A stretch of 64,000 nucleotides of DNA from Oxytricha trifallax (GCA_000711775.1 ARYC01001941.1:1-64000), one strand, 5' to 3'. Shown: positions 35,438 to 49,945, counted from the stretch's first letter. A program made the numbers and translations. Notes: generated from the sequence alone by a model not told the origin.

Positions 35438-36141
35438 ATTGATTGATCTATACTCTACTAAAAAATTGTATTATTTTCTTTAATTCTCAATCATATGTAA
35501 TAAAATTAGATAATGTAGTTAAGCATGATTTCCTGACTTAGTTTTGAAATTTTCTCATCGGTATATTTGTCTGGAGTCAAGTCGAAGTGTTTCTATTGTA
35601 AATTTATATCCTACGAAGATATTTTGAATTAAATGTTACTGCTCTCCTTTCTTCTATTACCTTGTCTGTCTTCATATTTTAGATAGGTCTTTTTACTTAA
35701 ACATTTCAGCTTCCTAGCAATATTCTAATACATTTGTGAAAGCGTAGTCGATTGACACATATATGGAATTGATTTAATTTACAATTCTACTAAAAATTTT
35801 ACATGGAATTTCGGCTATGTAAATTCGATGTTTATCATTCTTCTGTTCCAATAGTCACCTTATGCATTTGATGAGTCATCTTTATTGCTTTTAAACAGTC
35901 CTCTTTTATTAACATTTGCTTAGAGTATTTTTTAATTAAGTGTTCGATTTCATCTAACTGTGTAATATCTCCGAAAAAATTAAATTTTATTTTGGAAACC
36001 ATTTACTTTCTAGCTTTTAATTAATCTATTTGCTTAATTTAATGTGTCTAATTTATTTAGTGGTCTCTTATTAATTTTTAATATTTACTATTGAATTAAT
36101 AATTTAGTGGGAACCTCTCCTCATTTTATTTCAAATTAATA
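35438..36141. other. AT-rich DNA without a recognisable gene
   Basis: No coding signal judged credible. Confidence 0.4.
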
Positions 36142-37860
36142 ATGGCCAAACTAGTCTTCAAGAGAGTAGGTCTCGGAAATCTTTTACAAGTCTTCCATAT
36201 GCATAAATCACTTTATGGAAGACATCTCTGGATTGCACGATTAAAGAAAAACAGGATTCAAGACTCTCAACTAGATGGTCAAAAATATATATTGACTAAC
36301 TGAAATAATATTGTGAAATAAATAGAAATATAAGATATTTAACAAACTGGGCTATCTTGTGACGGAGATGAATAAGATAACTTCTGGAATAACTAAGAGA
36401 CAAGATCAATTTCTGGCTATCTTAAAATTTTAGAATTTATCTACTAACTCACAGGAGATGATATTAAAAACAAGAGGAAGTATGCCAATAGCTACTTAAA
36501 TATACTGATATAATGGACCTATAATAAAATATCATCATCAAAGTATTCATTGGCAACTACCATATAGCCTCAATTAATTAGAAAGTAAGTAAAATAAATA
36601 AAAAGTTGATACAAGAAAATGCAAATATCGGTACAGATATCAACTTTAAAAATGCAGGGCATTATGCACATAAATTTGTTTAAGTTAAAGAAGTAACTTA
36701 AGAATTAACAGGCCTCGTCAATAATAAGAAGATTGATGAAAATCCTATCAAGAACTTTATCTTCGATAATAAATTAAATATACTTCCACCATAGTTGGAA
36801 ATGGTATCAGGATGATAAAAATAACAAATACAAGACTAGATCAAGAAATTTAATGAATATATTTTAAATAAAAGATGAGAATAATAATAAAAACTTTGAT
36901 AAAAATATTATAAACAAAGCTTTAGGACAAGTCTAGAATGATGACTTGAAATTAATTAGTTAAGACTAAGTAAACAAAAAAGTAGTTGATTCTGACTGGA
37001 TAATTATTACTAACACCAACTAAACTGATCTTTCATCTTTTATGGACGATGCTTTTGAAATTACGTCACAAATCAGTGTAATATAAATTTCTGACGATAA
37101 AGCAAATTAGTATTTAGGCTATGAAATTCATATCCCAGTCTTCATTGGATAATAACTATGAAAATTCATTTTCTTGTTTATTAACGCATAATATAATACT
37201 AATGCTGCTCAAGATTAAAACTTAGATTGGTGGTTTGTAAGGAATTAAGACTATAATATTAAATTGGAAGTTTAAGTCTTTATACATATTCTTTGATTTT
37301 ATATAAGCTCAATGTTTGGACAATTCTTCATCTGGTAGGAACTTGATGAAGAATAAATATAAATATCATTTCTTTATGGTAGATGATTAACTCCAAATGT
37401 CACAAAATATAATGAGGTAGAAAGATAAATAGAAAAAACTAATACTCGCAAGTGAGTAAGTTGATTTAGTCATAGAAGATACAAAGTTATTAGCTAATAA
37501 GTGCTTGAACCTTTTAAATTTTATTATATTTACTAACATATATAAGATCCAAGAGCCTCTGAGCATCATCTAATGTGGATTAATTATTATTACATTTTAT
37601 CCCTTAAAAATGTTTATATATTTTAAATATGTGCTTTCACATCATTTTATTACTTATTTATATTTACTTGATTGGATATAAAATACTAATGAACAATATT
37701 AAATTTATCCTCATCATATTTCTTAGATCCTTCATACTGTTACACGTCCCCATAATTAGGTTTTTCATTGGCTAATAGCACTTATACTTATACTTCTTTA
37801 GTTATCTTATTATCTGGTCTAACCGTGTAAAATATATATGGTTTCTAAATGTATTTGATA
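36142..37860 (+). pseudogene. Degenerate coding block, unknown family
   Basis: Successive plus-strand frames with TAA/TAG as Gln: MAKLVFKRVGLGNLLQVFHM (ATG 36142); DNFWNNQETRSISGYLKILE with GDDIKNKRKYANSYLNIL; NAGHYAHKFVQVKEVTQELT with ENPIKNFIFDNKLNILPP; VVDSDWIIITNTNQTDLSSF with ISDDKANQYLGYEIHIPVF; LDWWFVRNQDYNIKLEVQVF; and a long frame from about 37290 containing LMKNKYKYHFFMVDDQLQMS that runs into AT-rich DNA. Alternating beta-strand-like blocks suggest an extracellular or adhesion-type repeat protein, but this is a guess. At least five frame breaks make it a pseudogene; the 3' limit is uncertain. Confidence 0.35.
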
Positions 37861-38448
37861 ATTTATGTAAATTGTCCTATTTTTCCTTGTTAATTTCCAG
37901 AAATTCAACATTAATAATCAAAAATGCAAATTGTGTCATCAGAAGGTTGATATGTTCATAATTAAACAAATAGTAAAATACCATTTATGGTAAATAAAAG
38001 AAAAATAGAAGATTATAACAATAATATAACTTAGAATGCTTTTTAAATAAAATGGAAATAGGATTACTCAAACACATTTATCATCTCTCCATTCACCCTC
38101 GCATATATCATGTTTATCTTATCATAACCACTTTTACTTAATACTCTAACTCCGCCCCTGAAGTATTAGTCTAAACCTACAAATACTCTCACCAGGCTGA
38201 ACCTTTAAAAATTAAATATATAGATTTGTTTTTTCGTAATTTACATTTTTTGTGAGAGTAACAGCCCACTAGCTTCGACAATAAAAATATTTATTATAAT
38301 CTCAATATATTTTATATAATTTTTTATATTTCAATTTATTTATCATAATTTCTATCAATTTTTCATGTTTAGTAATTATTGTTATAAATTATTGATAAAT
38401 CCTCGTCGATCTTATTTCTTTTGTTAACCCTGCTAATTATAAATTTAA
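37861..38448. other. AT-rich DNA without a recognisable gene
   Basis: Nothing supported. Confidence 0.5.
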
Positions 38449-38865
38449 TATTGTAGGAATATATTCGAAATTGGAAATTTAATTCAAAATAATAAATTAT
38501 AAATAAAAAATACTTGGAGTTAAAGTTGGCCAATCTAAACAATCATTGGCCTACTCTTTAAAAAATTAGAAATAAGCTGGACTTTATAATTGGTTGAATT
38601 ATTTTATCTCATCACTGGAACGAGATTTCTAGTTTTTAATTGATGGATTTAATTTATGTGTAAGGAAGCATCCAATTAGAAACTAGAAATCTCGTTCGAG
38701 TGATGAGATAAATAGTTCAACCAATTATAAAGTCCAGCTTATTTCTAATTTTTTAAAGAATATGCCAATTATTTTTTAGATTGGTTAACTTTAACTCCCA
38801 GTATTTTTTATTTATAATTTATTATTTTGAATTAAATTTCCAATTTCGAATGTATTTATAGAGTA
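38449..38865. mobile_element. Foldback MITE, family 2 (copy 2), ~417 bp
   Basis: Two inverted arms (about 190 bp) share AGTTAAAGTTGGCCAATC, ATAAGCTGGACTTTATAATT and ACTAGAAATCTCGTTC with their inverse copies. The left end is TATTGTAGGAAT; the right end is worn (ATTTATAGAGTA). It is the same family as 29911-30330, which has the same GTTGGCCAAT and GCTGGACTTTA words in the same order. The inner halves of the arms differ between the copies. Confidence 0.85.
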
Positions 38866-40680
38866 TTTGCTATTTTTTACTCTATGTTCATCTACTTTTA
38901 ATCCCTAAAATTAATTATCATCTCATAGATTCATTATTTTCAAATAATTAGCATTTTAAAAATTATTTTTCTTTCATTATTTTATTTTAATTTGTTAAAA
39001 TTGGCGGTTCACTTGTTTCGGTTTCATGAATTGCTATGTGTTGAAATATATTATTACATGTTCTTCAGGAGTAATTCCAATATTTTTTCTGTAGTATTTA
39101 TCTTATTATAGGGTTGTGTAACTTCCCTTTAGCTTTTATCTGCGATATGTTTTGATGTTCTTGAAGTTATCCTTTAAAATTATTGTTTCATTCCCTCTTT
39201 TTCTTTAATTTTAACTGTTTTAATCCCATTGTTTGATTAATTATTTATAAATAAATGTATTTCTTACATGCTCAATAAAAAATACCTCTCGATAATCATA
39301 TTAATAGAGCTTGTTTATATTTGATAAGATTTATACTCTATCAATTGATATAATTATAGTATTTTGTAAAACAGAGCTCTTAGATTCTTATTATCTAGTA
39401 TTCTCTCAAAAGTTTAATTAACTTTATAGAATTAGTTATTATTGGTGCCCTCTATTTACAAATCGGACATTTGTGAGTTCTATCAAACATTTTCCCTGAA
39501 TTGATTATTCACATTTAATATTACAGTAAATTTAATGCGTTCTTCAGATTTATGTAAATCATTGTTGTTGATAACCAAGTGCTTTTTCTTATTAAGAGAT
39601 TATTTCCTTTCTAACAAATAAATATTACTATCTTACAGAGAATTGATTATTATATATCCTTCCTAATCAATGTTTCTTCATATTCATCATAAGGTAGTCT
39701 TAATCTGTTCTTCTCTTCATCCTCGATGATTTATGTATTAATTATTTAGAGAATTACATAATTTAAGAAGAATAATATGACAAATAAAAATTTGTCTGAA
39801 CAAAAAATGCTATGCTGTGTTCCTCAAAAAATATATCCAAAAAATATATTTAAAATACTATTCTCACAAGAGTCATTCCTTTGAAGAATTGTAAGAAATA
39901 ATAATAATAAAATCAATTATTTTAACAGTCATCGAATAATCAATTCAATAATAATAATAATAATAATAATAGGAAAGGGGATACAAATTTCGATTTAAAA
40001 ATTTAGATTCTCATATATTTTCTAATTACTAATCAATTTTGTAAAATTCATCTTAAACCTAATAGTCTTGTAAAAAAGATGCTTGTCCTTATATTCTACT
40101 TTAATTCATTCTGGCTATCTTCAGTATGTATTATTCTATAATTTACCTCATTTTTTTTGTTTCTGATAACTTTTTGTTTCATTTTGATTCATTTTTGCTA
40201 ATGAATATATTGACTACATAAGATATAATGTTTCCAATACTTTTTATATTTTTACTTAAAAAGATTGTTCTCCCATATTATTTTATTGCATAACATATTT
40301 TTTATTCATCTATATTGGCCACTCATTATATGCTGCTTAATTTTATCTTTGATTTACTCAAATTCTTTCTGTCCAGTCAATTCATTTTATAGTGTATTTA
40401 TAATTATTATTTGTTTTAACATCGGAATTTCCACTAGAATTCTTGATCTTTTGCTTGTCTATCGTTACTAAATTTCTTCTTTTCTCTTCATTGCATTTAT
40501 TGACTTTAAAATCCTTAAATAATTATCCATAAAATTTTTAACAAATAACCAAAATCTTCAATGATGGCTTATCTTTTCTTTCATATTAAATATAATTTCT
40601 AAAACCACTTCCTTCAGTCTATAATATAAATATAGAAATATAATATATTTTTCTCAATGTGTTATTTAGAAAATAAGTAT
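38866..40680. other. AT-rich DNA without a recognisable gene
   Basis: No gene seen. (AAT)n runs occur at about 39898-39910 and 39947-39971. Confidence 0.5.
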
Positions 40681-41017
40681 TTTCCTGCCCCAAACCTTAA
40701 AATTTATATTTTTTGGCAATAAAAAAATTAGAAACAAGAAAAAATTTAATTTCAAATATCATTCACATGTACTAAACAACTTTTATTAGCATACAGTTTT
40801 AATGGTATAATGTTTTTCTTTATCATATTATATATATAAAAACATGCTAAAATAATTGTTATTTATTAATAATTAGCGTGATTTTATTTAAAAATGAATT
40901 ATTTATCAAGGTAAAAATAATCTTCGATGCTAGATTAAAAATATCAATGTCATAATTAATGATAAAGATTCTTTGAAAAATTAAAAAATTACATATTTTT
41001 ATGTATGGGGCAGGAAA
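40681..41017. repeat. Possible small inverted-repeat element
   Basis: TTTCCTGCCCCA (40681-40692) recurs inverted as TGGGGCAGGAAA (41006-41017), 12 of 12 bases, in DNA otherwise poor in G+C. The interior is AT-rich and non-coding. Probably a short MITE; the family is not otherwise seen in the window. Confidence 0.5.
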
Positions 41018-41322
41018 CTTCCCCCACCAACTATTTCTATACTTTACTTTAATATTATTTTGTAAATATTTATAATTCAGCCACCAATTATTAATTAACT
41101 TGATTCAAATATAAAATCATTATTTTATTGAAGTTTTTAACTCATTCATAAATAAAAGGCATTAATCTCCCATTACTATTGGTAAAATGCATTTTAGAAA
41201 AATGAATAAAACCAAAATAAACTATTAATATTAACTGCCATTAATTAGGAATGATCTTGATAGTAACTTGATTCTTAGTAATTATGACTAAATAAAATAA
41301 ATAGTTGACTATAATAATTACA

Positions 41323-41538
41323 ATGAGCAATGTGCGAAAATAGATTTATCCAAAAAAGGTGGTTGTGTATAAAAAAATACAGGATAATTAATTTAAAAAT
41401 ATATATATATTATTCGAAAAAGACAAGAGACAAGAAATGATATTTAGAAAAAACAACATTCCCAGGATGATATAGCTTCTAAAAAGCAAAGGCTACTTAG
41501 AAAATAAAAAGTTCAGAATCAGGCAAATGTAATTTTGA
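41323..41538 (+). CDS. Hypothetical small basic protein
   Basis: ATG to TGA, 71 residues with TAG/TAA as Gln: MSNVRKQIYPKKVVVYKKIQ, then ILFEKDKRQEMIFRKNNIP and a basic end. Strongly basic overall. No homologue recognised. Confidence 0.3.
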
Positions 41539-41735
41539 AAGTGAAAAAAACGATAAATACAATCAATGATATACAATATACAAAATAGCATATTTATAGT
41601 ATATAATATAAGCAATAACAGAGAAAATATGTTTTTTGTTGCTATAAATAACAAATTGGCTAAATTGAAGATAAAATTTTATTCTTATAGATAAATGAGT
41701 GAAAATCAGTAAACATTTGTAATTATAAAAATCAG

Positions 41736-41900
41736 ATGTCAGAAAATTTTGTTCAAGAAATAAAGAGGTTTAATTATAAGACTCAAGATTAGGAATCACA
41801 ATCAATGAAAGAAAATAATTATAAAACTGAAATGAACTATCTTTTATATTTACGAAGTTAGATAGAATTTATTGACAGTGTCGTGCTTAAATTGAGTTGA
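41736..41900 (+). CDS. Hypothetical ORF whose 3' end enters the satellite
   Basis: ATG to TGA, 54 residues: MSENFVQEIKRFNYKTQDQE, a charged middle and IEFIDSVVLKLS. The last 10 or so codons (from about 41870) are the first satellite unit. It may be chance, or show the array abutting a former gene. Confidence 0.2.
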
Positions 41901-42850
41901 GAATTTTCAAAGAATTTCAACTAAACTAAATTCATGGATTTTCATGAATGTTTATGCATGCAAAAATATAAGTATTCTTGGGACATTTAAATAGTGGACT
42001 TTCAAAACCTTCAAAATCATTTAAAGCAGTATTTGATTATACATAATATATTCTTTAATTTGCATTGAGCATAGCATTTAAAGAAACTATGGTGCTTTAA
42101 TTGAGATGAGAATTTACAAAGATTTTTTACTAAAATAATTTCTTAGATTTTCTTGAATGTTTATGCATGCAAGAATTTAAGGTATCTTGGGACATTTAAA
42201 TAGTGGAACTTCAAGACCTTCGATGTCTTTTACAGCAATATTTGATTATACATAATATAAACTTTAATATTAATTGGGCATAGCATTTAAAGAAAATGTC
42301 GTGTTTTAATTGAGTTCAGAATTTATAAAAGATTTTTAACATAAATAATTTCTTAGATTTTCTTGAATGTTTATGCATGCAAGAATTTAAGGTATCTTGG
42401 GACATTTAAGTAGTTTAATATCATAACCTTCAAAATCTTTTATAGTAATTTTTGTTATCTCATAATATATTCTTTAATTTTCATTGAGCATAGCATTTAA
42501 AGAAACTGTCGCGCTTTAATTGAGTTGATAATTAACAAAGATTTTTACTAAAATAAATTCTTAGATTTTCTTGAATGTTTATGCATGCAAGACTATAAGT
42601 TATCTTGGATGATTTAAGTATTAAAAGTTCTATAGCTTCAAAATCCTTACAAATAAGATTTTGTAAGTCATAATATCAAATTTTATTTGTCTTAAGCATA
42701 GCATTTAAAGAAATTTTTGCGCTTAAATTGAGTTGAGAATTTTCAAAGAATTTCAACTAAACTAAATTCATGGATTTTCATGAATGTTTATGCATGCAAA
42801 AAAATACGGTATCTTGAAACATTTAAGAAGTAGAAGTTTTAAAATTTCAA
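41870..42850 (+). repeat. 209-bp satellite array, left block (5 units)
   Basis: Five units marked by TTTATGCATGCAAG-type cores near 41950, 42162, 42371, 42580 and 42789. Each unit also contains GAGCATAGCATTTAAAGAAA, a GTCGCGCTTTAATTGAG-like segment and TATCTTGGGACATTTAA. Confidence 0.95.
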
Positions 42851-43510
42851 AATCTTTTATAAAAGAGTAAAATCATTAGTATATAGTGAATTTTAAAATT
42901 CTAATAAACATTTTTAATTATATATTCACTTATTTACTAGATATTCTTATTATTCTCTAAAAAAACGGGTTTTATAAGGAATTGAACCCTATATTAACTA
43001 TACCAAATTCATGTATGTGTGACAAAGTATAGTATAGATAAATATTTCTGTTTTACTTCTTTATTCCTGATTTAAATATGTTTGAAAATTTTTAAATATC
43101 TCTCTGATTAAAATTCATGAATTATACAGATTCTCTCAATATAGCAGAAGAAAGACCCATAATTTTTAAAGAAAATACTAAAAACGATTTCTGTTATATT
43201 TAGAAGAAAGACTCAGAATTTTAGACATTTTCTATATTTTAGAAAGAAGAAATCAAAACTTTGAGGTAGTGGTGGTTAAAATTACTAATACAACAAAAAC
43301 TAGATGAACCCCAATTATAATAATAAAGAAGGATTAGAGAGATTTAAAAATAAATAACAAAAGCTGAGAAATAATTAAATGCTTTAATCCTAAGTCTTAT
43401 TATTTAATGAATATTGTCGCAACTATGAATATATATTACAATTTATTTCTTTCACTTTTTAATTATCCCATATTTGCTTTAAATTTTACTCATGGGGTTT
43501 TAGTTATTTT
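42851..43510. other. Non-satellite interruption of the array
   Basis: About 650 bases without satellite cores separate the two array blocks. No gene recognised. The right edge re-enters a unit in mid-phase at GATTATACATAA (about 43513). It may be an insertion or a highly diverged stretch. Confidence 0.6.
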
Positions 43511-46500
43511 TGATTATACATAAAAAAATCTTTAATCTGCAATGAGCATAGCATTTTAATAAACATTCGCGCTTTAATTGAGTGTAGAATTTTCAAATAT
43601 TTTTTACTAAAATAAATTCATAGATTTTCATGAATGTTTATGCATGCAAGAATTTAAGGTATCTTGGGACATTTAAATAGTGGAACTTCAAGACCTTCGA
43701 TGTCTTTTACAGCAATATTTGATTAAACATAATATAAACTTTAATATTCATTGGGCATAGCATTTAAAGAAACTATGGTGCTTAAATTAAGTTCAGAATT
43801 TACAAAGATTTTTAACAAAATAAATTCTTAGATTTACTTGAATAATTATGCATGCAAGAATTTAAAGTATCTTGGGAAATTAAAGTAGTATATTTTAAAA
43901 ACCTTCAAAATACTTTAAAGCAGTATTTGTTATCTCATAATAAATTTTTTAAATTTCATTGAGCATAGCATTTTGAGAAACTGTCGCGCTTTAATTGAGA
44001 TGAGAATTTACAAATATTTTTAAATAAAATAAATTCTTAGATTTTCATGAATGTTTATGCATGCAAGACTATAAGTTATCTTGGAACATTTAAGTATTAA
44101 AAGTTCTATAGCTTCAAAATCCTTATAAATAAGATTTTGTAAGTCATAATATCAAATTTTATTTGTCTTAAGAATAGAATTTAAAGAAATTTTTGCGCTT
44201 AAATTGAGTTGAGAATTTTCAAATATTTTTTACTAAAATAATTTCTTAGATTTTCTTGAATGTTTATGCATGCAAGAATTTAAGGTATCTTGGGACATTT
44301 AAATAGTGGAACTTCAAGACCCTTCGATGTCTTTTACAGCAATATTTGATTAAACATAATATAAACTTTAATATTCATTGGGCATAGCATTTAAAGAAAC
44401 TATGGTGCTTAAATTAAGTTCAGAATTTATATAAGATTTTTAACATAAATAATTTCTTAGATTTACTTGAATAATTATGCATGCAAGAATTTAAAGTATC
44501 TTGGGAAATTAAAGTAGTATATTTTAAAAACCTTCAAAATACTTTAAAGCAGTATTTGTTATCTCATAATAAATTTTTTAAATTTCATTGAGCATAGCAT
44601 TTTGAGAAACTGTCGCGCTTTAATTGAGATGAGAATTTACAAATATTTTTTAATAAAATAAATTCTTAGATTTTCATGAATGTTTATGCATGCAAGACTA
44701 TAAGTTATCTTGGAACATTTAAGTATTAAAAGTTCTATAGCTTCAAAATCCTTATAAATAAGATTTTGTAAGTCATAATATCAAATTTTATTTGTCTTAA
44801 TAATAGAATTTAAAGAAATTTTTGCGCTTAATATGAGTTGAGAATTTTCAAATATTTTTTACTAAAATAATTTCTTAGATTTTCTTGAATGTTTATGCAT
44901 GCAAGAATTTAAGGTATCTTGGGACATTTAAATAGTGGAACTTCAAAACCTTCAAAATCATTTAAAGCAGTATTTGATTATACATAATATATTCTTTAAT
45001 TTGCATTGAGCATAGCATTTAAAGAAACTATGGTGCTTTAATAGAGATGAGAATTTACAAAGATTTTTTACTATTGAAATTCTTAGATTTACTTGAATAA
45101 TTATGCATGCAAGAATTTAAGGTATCTTGGGACATTTAAGTAGTTTAATTACATAACCTTCAAAATCTTTTATAGTAATTTTTGTTATCTCATAATAAAT
45201 TTTTTAAATTTCATTGAGCATAGCATTTAAAGAAACTATGGTGCTTTAATAGAGATGAGAATTTACAAAGATTTTTTACTAAAAGAAATTCTTAGATTTA
45301 CTTGAATGTTTATGCATGCAAGAATTTAAGGTATCTTGGGACATTTAAATAGTGGAACTTCAAGACCTTCGATGTCTTTTACAGCAATATTTGATTATAC
45401 ATAATAAAAACTTTAATATTCATTGGGCATAGCATTTAAAGAAACTATGGTGCTTTAATTGAGATGAGAATTTACAAAGATTTTTTACTATTGAAATTCT
45501 TAGATTTACTTGAATAATTATGCATGCAAGAATTTAAGGTATCTTGGGACATTTAAGTAGTTTAATTACATAACCTTCAAAATCTTTTATAGTAATTTTT
45601 GTTATCTCATAATAAATTTTTTAAATTTCATTGAGCATAGCATTTAAAGAAACTATGGTGCTTTAATTGAGATGAGAATTTACAAATATTTTTTACTAAA
45701 ATAAATTCTTAGATTTTCTTGAATGTTTATGCATGCAAGAATTTAAGGTATCTTGGGACATTTAAATAGTGGAACTTCAAGACCTTCGATGTCTTTTACA
45801 GCAATATTTGATTATACATAATAAAAACTTTAATATTCATTGGGCATAGCATTTAAAGAAACTATGGTGCTTTAATAGAGATGAGAATTTACAAAGATTT
45901 TTTACTATTGAAATTCTTAGATTTACTTGAATAATTATGCATGCAAGAATTTAAGGTATCTTGGGACATTTAAGTAGTTTAATTACATAACCTTCAAAAT
46001 CTTTTATAGTAATTTTTGTTATCTCATAATAAATTTTTTAAATTTCATTGAGCATAGCATTTAAAGAAACTATGGTGCTTTAATAGAGATGAGAATTTAC
46101 AAAGATTTTTTACTAAAAGAAATTCTTAGATTTACTTGAATAATTATGCATGCAAGAATTTAAGGTATCTTGGGACATTTAAGTAGTTTAATTACATAAC
46201 CTTCAAAATCTTTTATAGTAATTTTTGTTATCTCATAATAAATTTTTTAAATTTCATTGAGCATAGCATTTAAAGAAACTATGGTTCTTTAATTGAGATG
46301 AGAATTTACAAATATTTTTTAATAAAATAAATTCTTAGATTTTCTTGAATGTTTATGCATGCAAGACTATAAGTTATCTTGGAACATTTAAGTATTAAAA
46401 GTTCTATAGCTTCAAAATCCTTATAAATAAGATTTTGTAAGTCATAATATCAAATTTTATTTGTCTTAAGCATAGCATTTAAAGAAATTTTTGCGCTTAA

Positions 46501-49500
46501 ATTGAGTTGAGAATTTTCAAAGAATTTCAACTAAACTAAATTCATGGATTTTCATGAATGTTTATGCATGCAAAAATATAAGTATTCTTGGGACATTTAA
46601 ATAGTGGACTTTCAAAACCTTCAAAATCATTTAAAGCAGTATTTGATAATACATAATATATTCTTTAATTTGCATTGAGCATAGCATATTAATAAACATT
46701 CGCGCTTTAATTGAGTGTAGAATTTATATAAGATTTTTAACATAAATAATTTCTTAGATTTTCTTGAATGTTTATGCATGCAAGAATTTAAGGTATCTTG
46801 GGACATTTAAGTTGTTTAATATCATAACCTTCGATGTCTTTTACAGCAATATTTGATTATACATAATATAATATTTAATATTCATTGGGCATAGCATTTA
46901 AAGAAACTATGGTGCTTAAATTGAGTTGAGAATTTACAAATATTTTTTAATACAATAAATTCTTAGATTTTCATGAATTTTTAAGCATGCGAAAATTTAA
47001 AATATCTTGGGAAATTAAAGTAGTATATCTTAAAACCTTCAAAATACTTTAAAGCATTATTTGTTATCTCATAATAAATTTTTTAAATTTCATTGAGCAT
47101 AGCATTTAAAGAAACTATGGTGCTTTAATTGAGATGAGAATTTACAAATATTTTTAAATAAAATAAATTCTTAGATTTACTTGAATAATTATGCATGCAA
47201 GAATTTAAAGTATCTTGGGACATTTAAGTAGTTTAATTACATAACCTTCAAAATCTTTTATAGTAATTTTTGTTATCTCATAATAAATTTTTTAAATTTC
47301 ATTGAGCATAGCATTTAAAGAAACTATGGTGCTTTAATAGAGATGAGAATTTACAAAGATTTTTTACTAAAAGAAATTCTTAGATTTACTTGAATAATTA
47401 TGCATGCAAGAATTTAAGGTATCTTGGGACATTTAAGTAGTTTAATTTCATAACCTTCAAAATCTTTTATAGTAATTTTTGTTATCTCATAATAAATTTT
47501 TTAAATTTCATTGAGCATAGCATTTAAAGAAACTATGGTGCTTTAATAGAGATGAGAATTTACAAATATTTTTTACTAAAATAATTTCTTAGATTTTCTT
47601 GAATGTTTATGCATGCAAGAATTTAAGGTATCTTGGGACATTTAAATAGTGGAACTTCAAGACCTTCGATGTCTTTTACAGCAATATTTGATTATACATA
47701 ATAAAAACTTTAATATTCATTGGGCATAGCATTTAAAGAAAATGTCGTGTTTTAATTGAGTTCAGAATTTATAAAAGATTTTTAACATAAATAATTTCTT
47801 AGATTTTCTTGAATGTTTATGCATGCAAGAATTTAAGGTATCTTGGGACATTTAAGTAGTTTAATTTCATAACCTTCAAAATCTTTTATAGTAATTTTTG
47901 TTATCTCATAATAAATTTTTTAAATTTCATTGAGCATAGCATTTAAAGAAACTATGGTGCTTTAATTGAGATGAGAATTTACAAAGATTTTTTACTAAAA
48001 GAAATTCTTAGATTTTCTTGAATGTTTATGCATGCAAGAATTTAAAGTATCTTGGGACATTTAAATAGTGGAACTTCAAGACCTTCGATGTCTTTTACAG
48101 CAATATTTGATTATACATAATAAAAACTTTAATATTCATTGAGCATAGCATTTTGAGAAACTGTCGCGCTTTAATTGAGTTGATAATTAACAAAGATTTT
48201 TAATAAAATAAATTCTTAGATTTACTTGAATAATTATGCATGCAAGAATTTAAGGTATCTTGGGACATTTAAATAGTATATCTTAAAAACCTTCAAAATA
48301 CTTTAAAGCAATATTTTATTATACATAAAATTAACTTTAATTTGCATTGAGCCTAGCATTTTGAGAAACTGTCGCGCTTTAATTGAGTTGATAATTAACA
48401 AAGATTTTCACTAAAATAAATTCTTAGATTTTCTTGAATGTTTATGCATGCAAGACTATAAGTTATCTTGGAACATTTAAGTATTAAAAGTTCTATAGCT
48501 TCAAAATCCTTATAAATAAGATTTTGTAAGTCATAATATCAAATTTTATTTGTCTTAAGCATAGCATTTAAAGAAATTTTTGCGCTTAAATTGAGTTGAG
48601 AATTTTCAAAGAATTTCAACTAAACTAAATTCATGGATTTTCATGAATGTTTATGCATGCAAAAATATAAGTATTCTTGGGACATTTAAATAGTGGACTT
48701 TCAAAACCTTCAAAATCATTTAAAGCAGTATTTGATTATACATAATATATTCTTTAATTTGCATTGAGCATAGCATTTAAAGAAACTGTCGTGCTTTAAT
48801 TGAGTGTAGAATTTTCAAATATTTTTAACTAAAATAAACTTATGGATTTTCATGAATGTTTATGCATGCAAGAATTTAAGGTATCTTGGGACATTTAAAT
48901 AGTGGAACTTCAAGACCTTCGATGTCTTTTACAGCAATATTTGATTATACATAATATAAACTTTAATATTCATTGGGCATAGCATTTAAAGAAAATGTCG
49001 TGTTTTAATTGAGTTCAGAATTTATAAAAGATTTTTAACATAAATAATTTCTTAGATTTTCTTGAATGTTTATGCATACAAGAAAATAAGGTATCTTGGG
49101 ACATTAATGTAGTATAACTTCGTAACCTTCAAAATATTATTAAACAATTTTTGATTATTTATAATATATTCTTTAATATTCATTGGGGATAGCATTTAAA
49201 GAAACTGTCGCGATTTAATTGAGTTGAGAATTTACAAATATTTTTAACTGAACTAAATTCATGGATTTTCATGAATGTTTATGCATGCAAGAATTTAAGG
49301 AATCTCGGAACATTTAAGTAGTAAAAGTTCTAAAGCTTCAAAATCCTTTTAAATAATATTTTATTAGACATAAAATCAACATTAATTTGCATATTGCATA
49401 GCATTTAAAGAAACTGTCGCGCTTTAATTGAATTGAGAATTTACAAGTATTTTTTACTTAAATAAATTCATAGATTTTCATAAATGTTAGTTTAGACATA

Positions 49501-49945
49501 ATAACAACTTTTATTTGCATTGAGTATTGCCTTTAAAGAAACTGTCGCGCTTTAATTGAATTGAGAATTTACAAATATTTTTTACTTAAATAAATTCTTA
49601 GATTTTCATGAATGTTTTTAAATGCAAGAATTTAAGGTATCTTGGGAGATTTAATAGTGGAACTTCTAAAACTTCGAAGTCTCTATCATTAATATTAGTT
49701 TAGACATAATAACAACTTTTATTTGCATTGAGCATAGCATTTTAAGAAATTATCGTGCTTTAAAGTTTTTTAGAAAATACAAAGATTTTTAACTAAAATA
49801 AATTCTAAGACTTTCATGAATGTTTATGCATGCTAGAATATACGGTATCTTGGGATATTTAAATAGTAGAACTTCAAAACTTTCGAATTTTTGTACAACA
49901 ATATATTTTTTGCCATAAAAGTTATTTTTATTTGTATTGAGCATG
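43511..49945 (+). repeat. 209-bp satellite array, main block (about 30 units)
   Basis: Cores recur every 207-212 bases from 43638 to 49825. Unit variants differ in the segment after TATCTTGGGACATTTAA (GTGGAACTTCAAGACC, GTTTAATTACATAACC and TATTAAAAGTTCTATAGC types). 43.6-44.2 and 44.2-44.85 kb are near-identical trimers (627 bp), and 44.9-46.2 kb alternates two variants, so higher-order repeats exist. Units near 49.4-49.9 kb are shortened and diverged, marking the array edge. Orientation is constant throughout. Confidence 0.97.

Noticed and set aside
41870-49945. CRISPR array
   Set aside because: Repeats are contiguous 209-bp tandem units without unique spacers.
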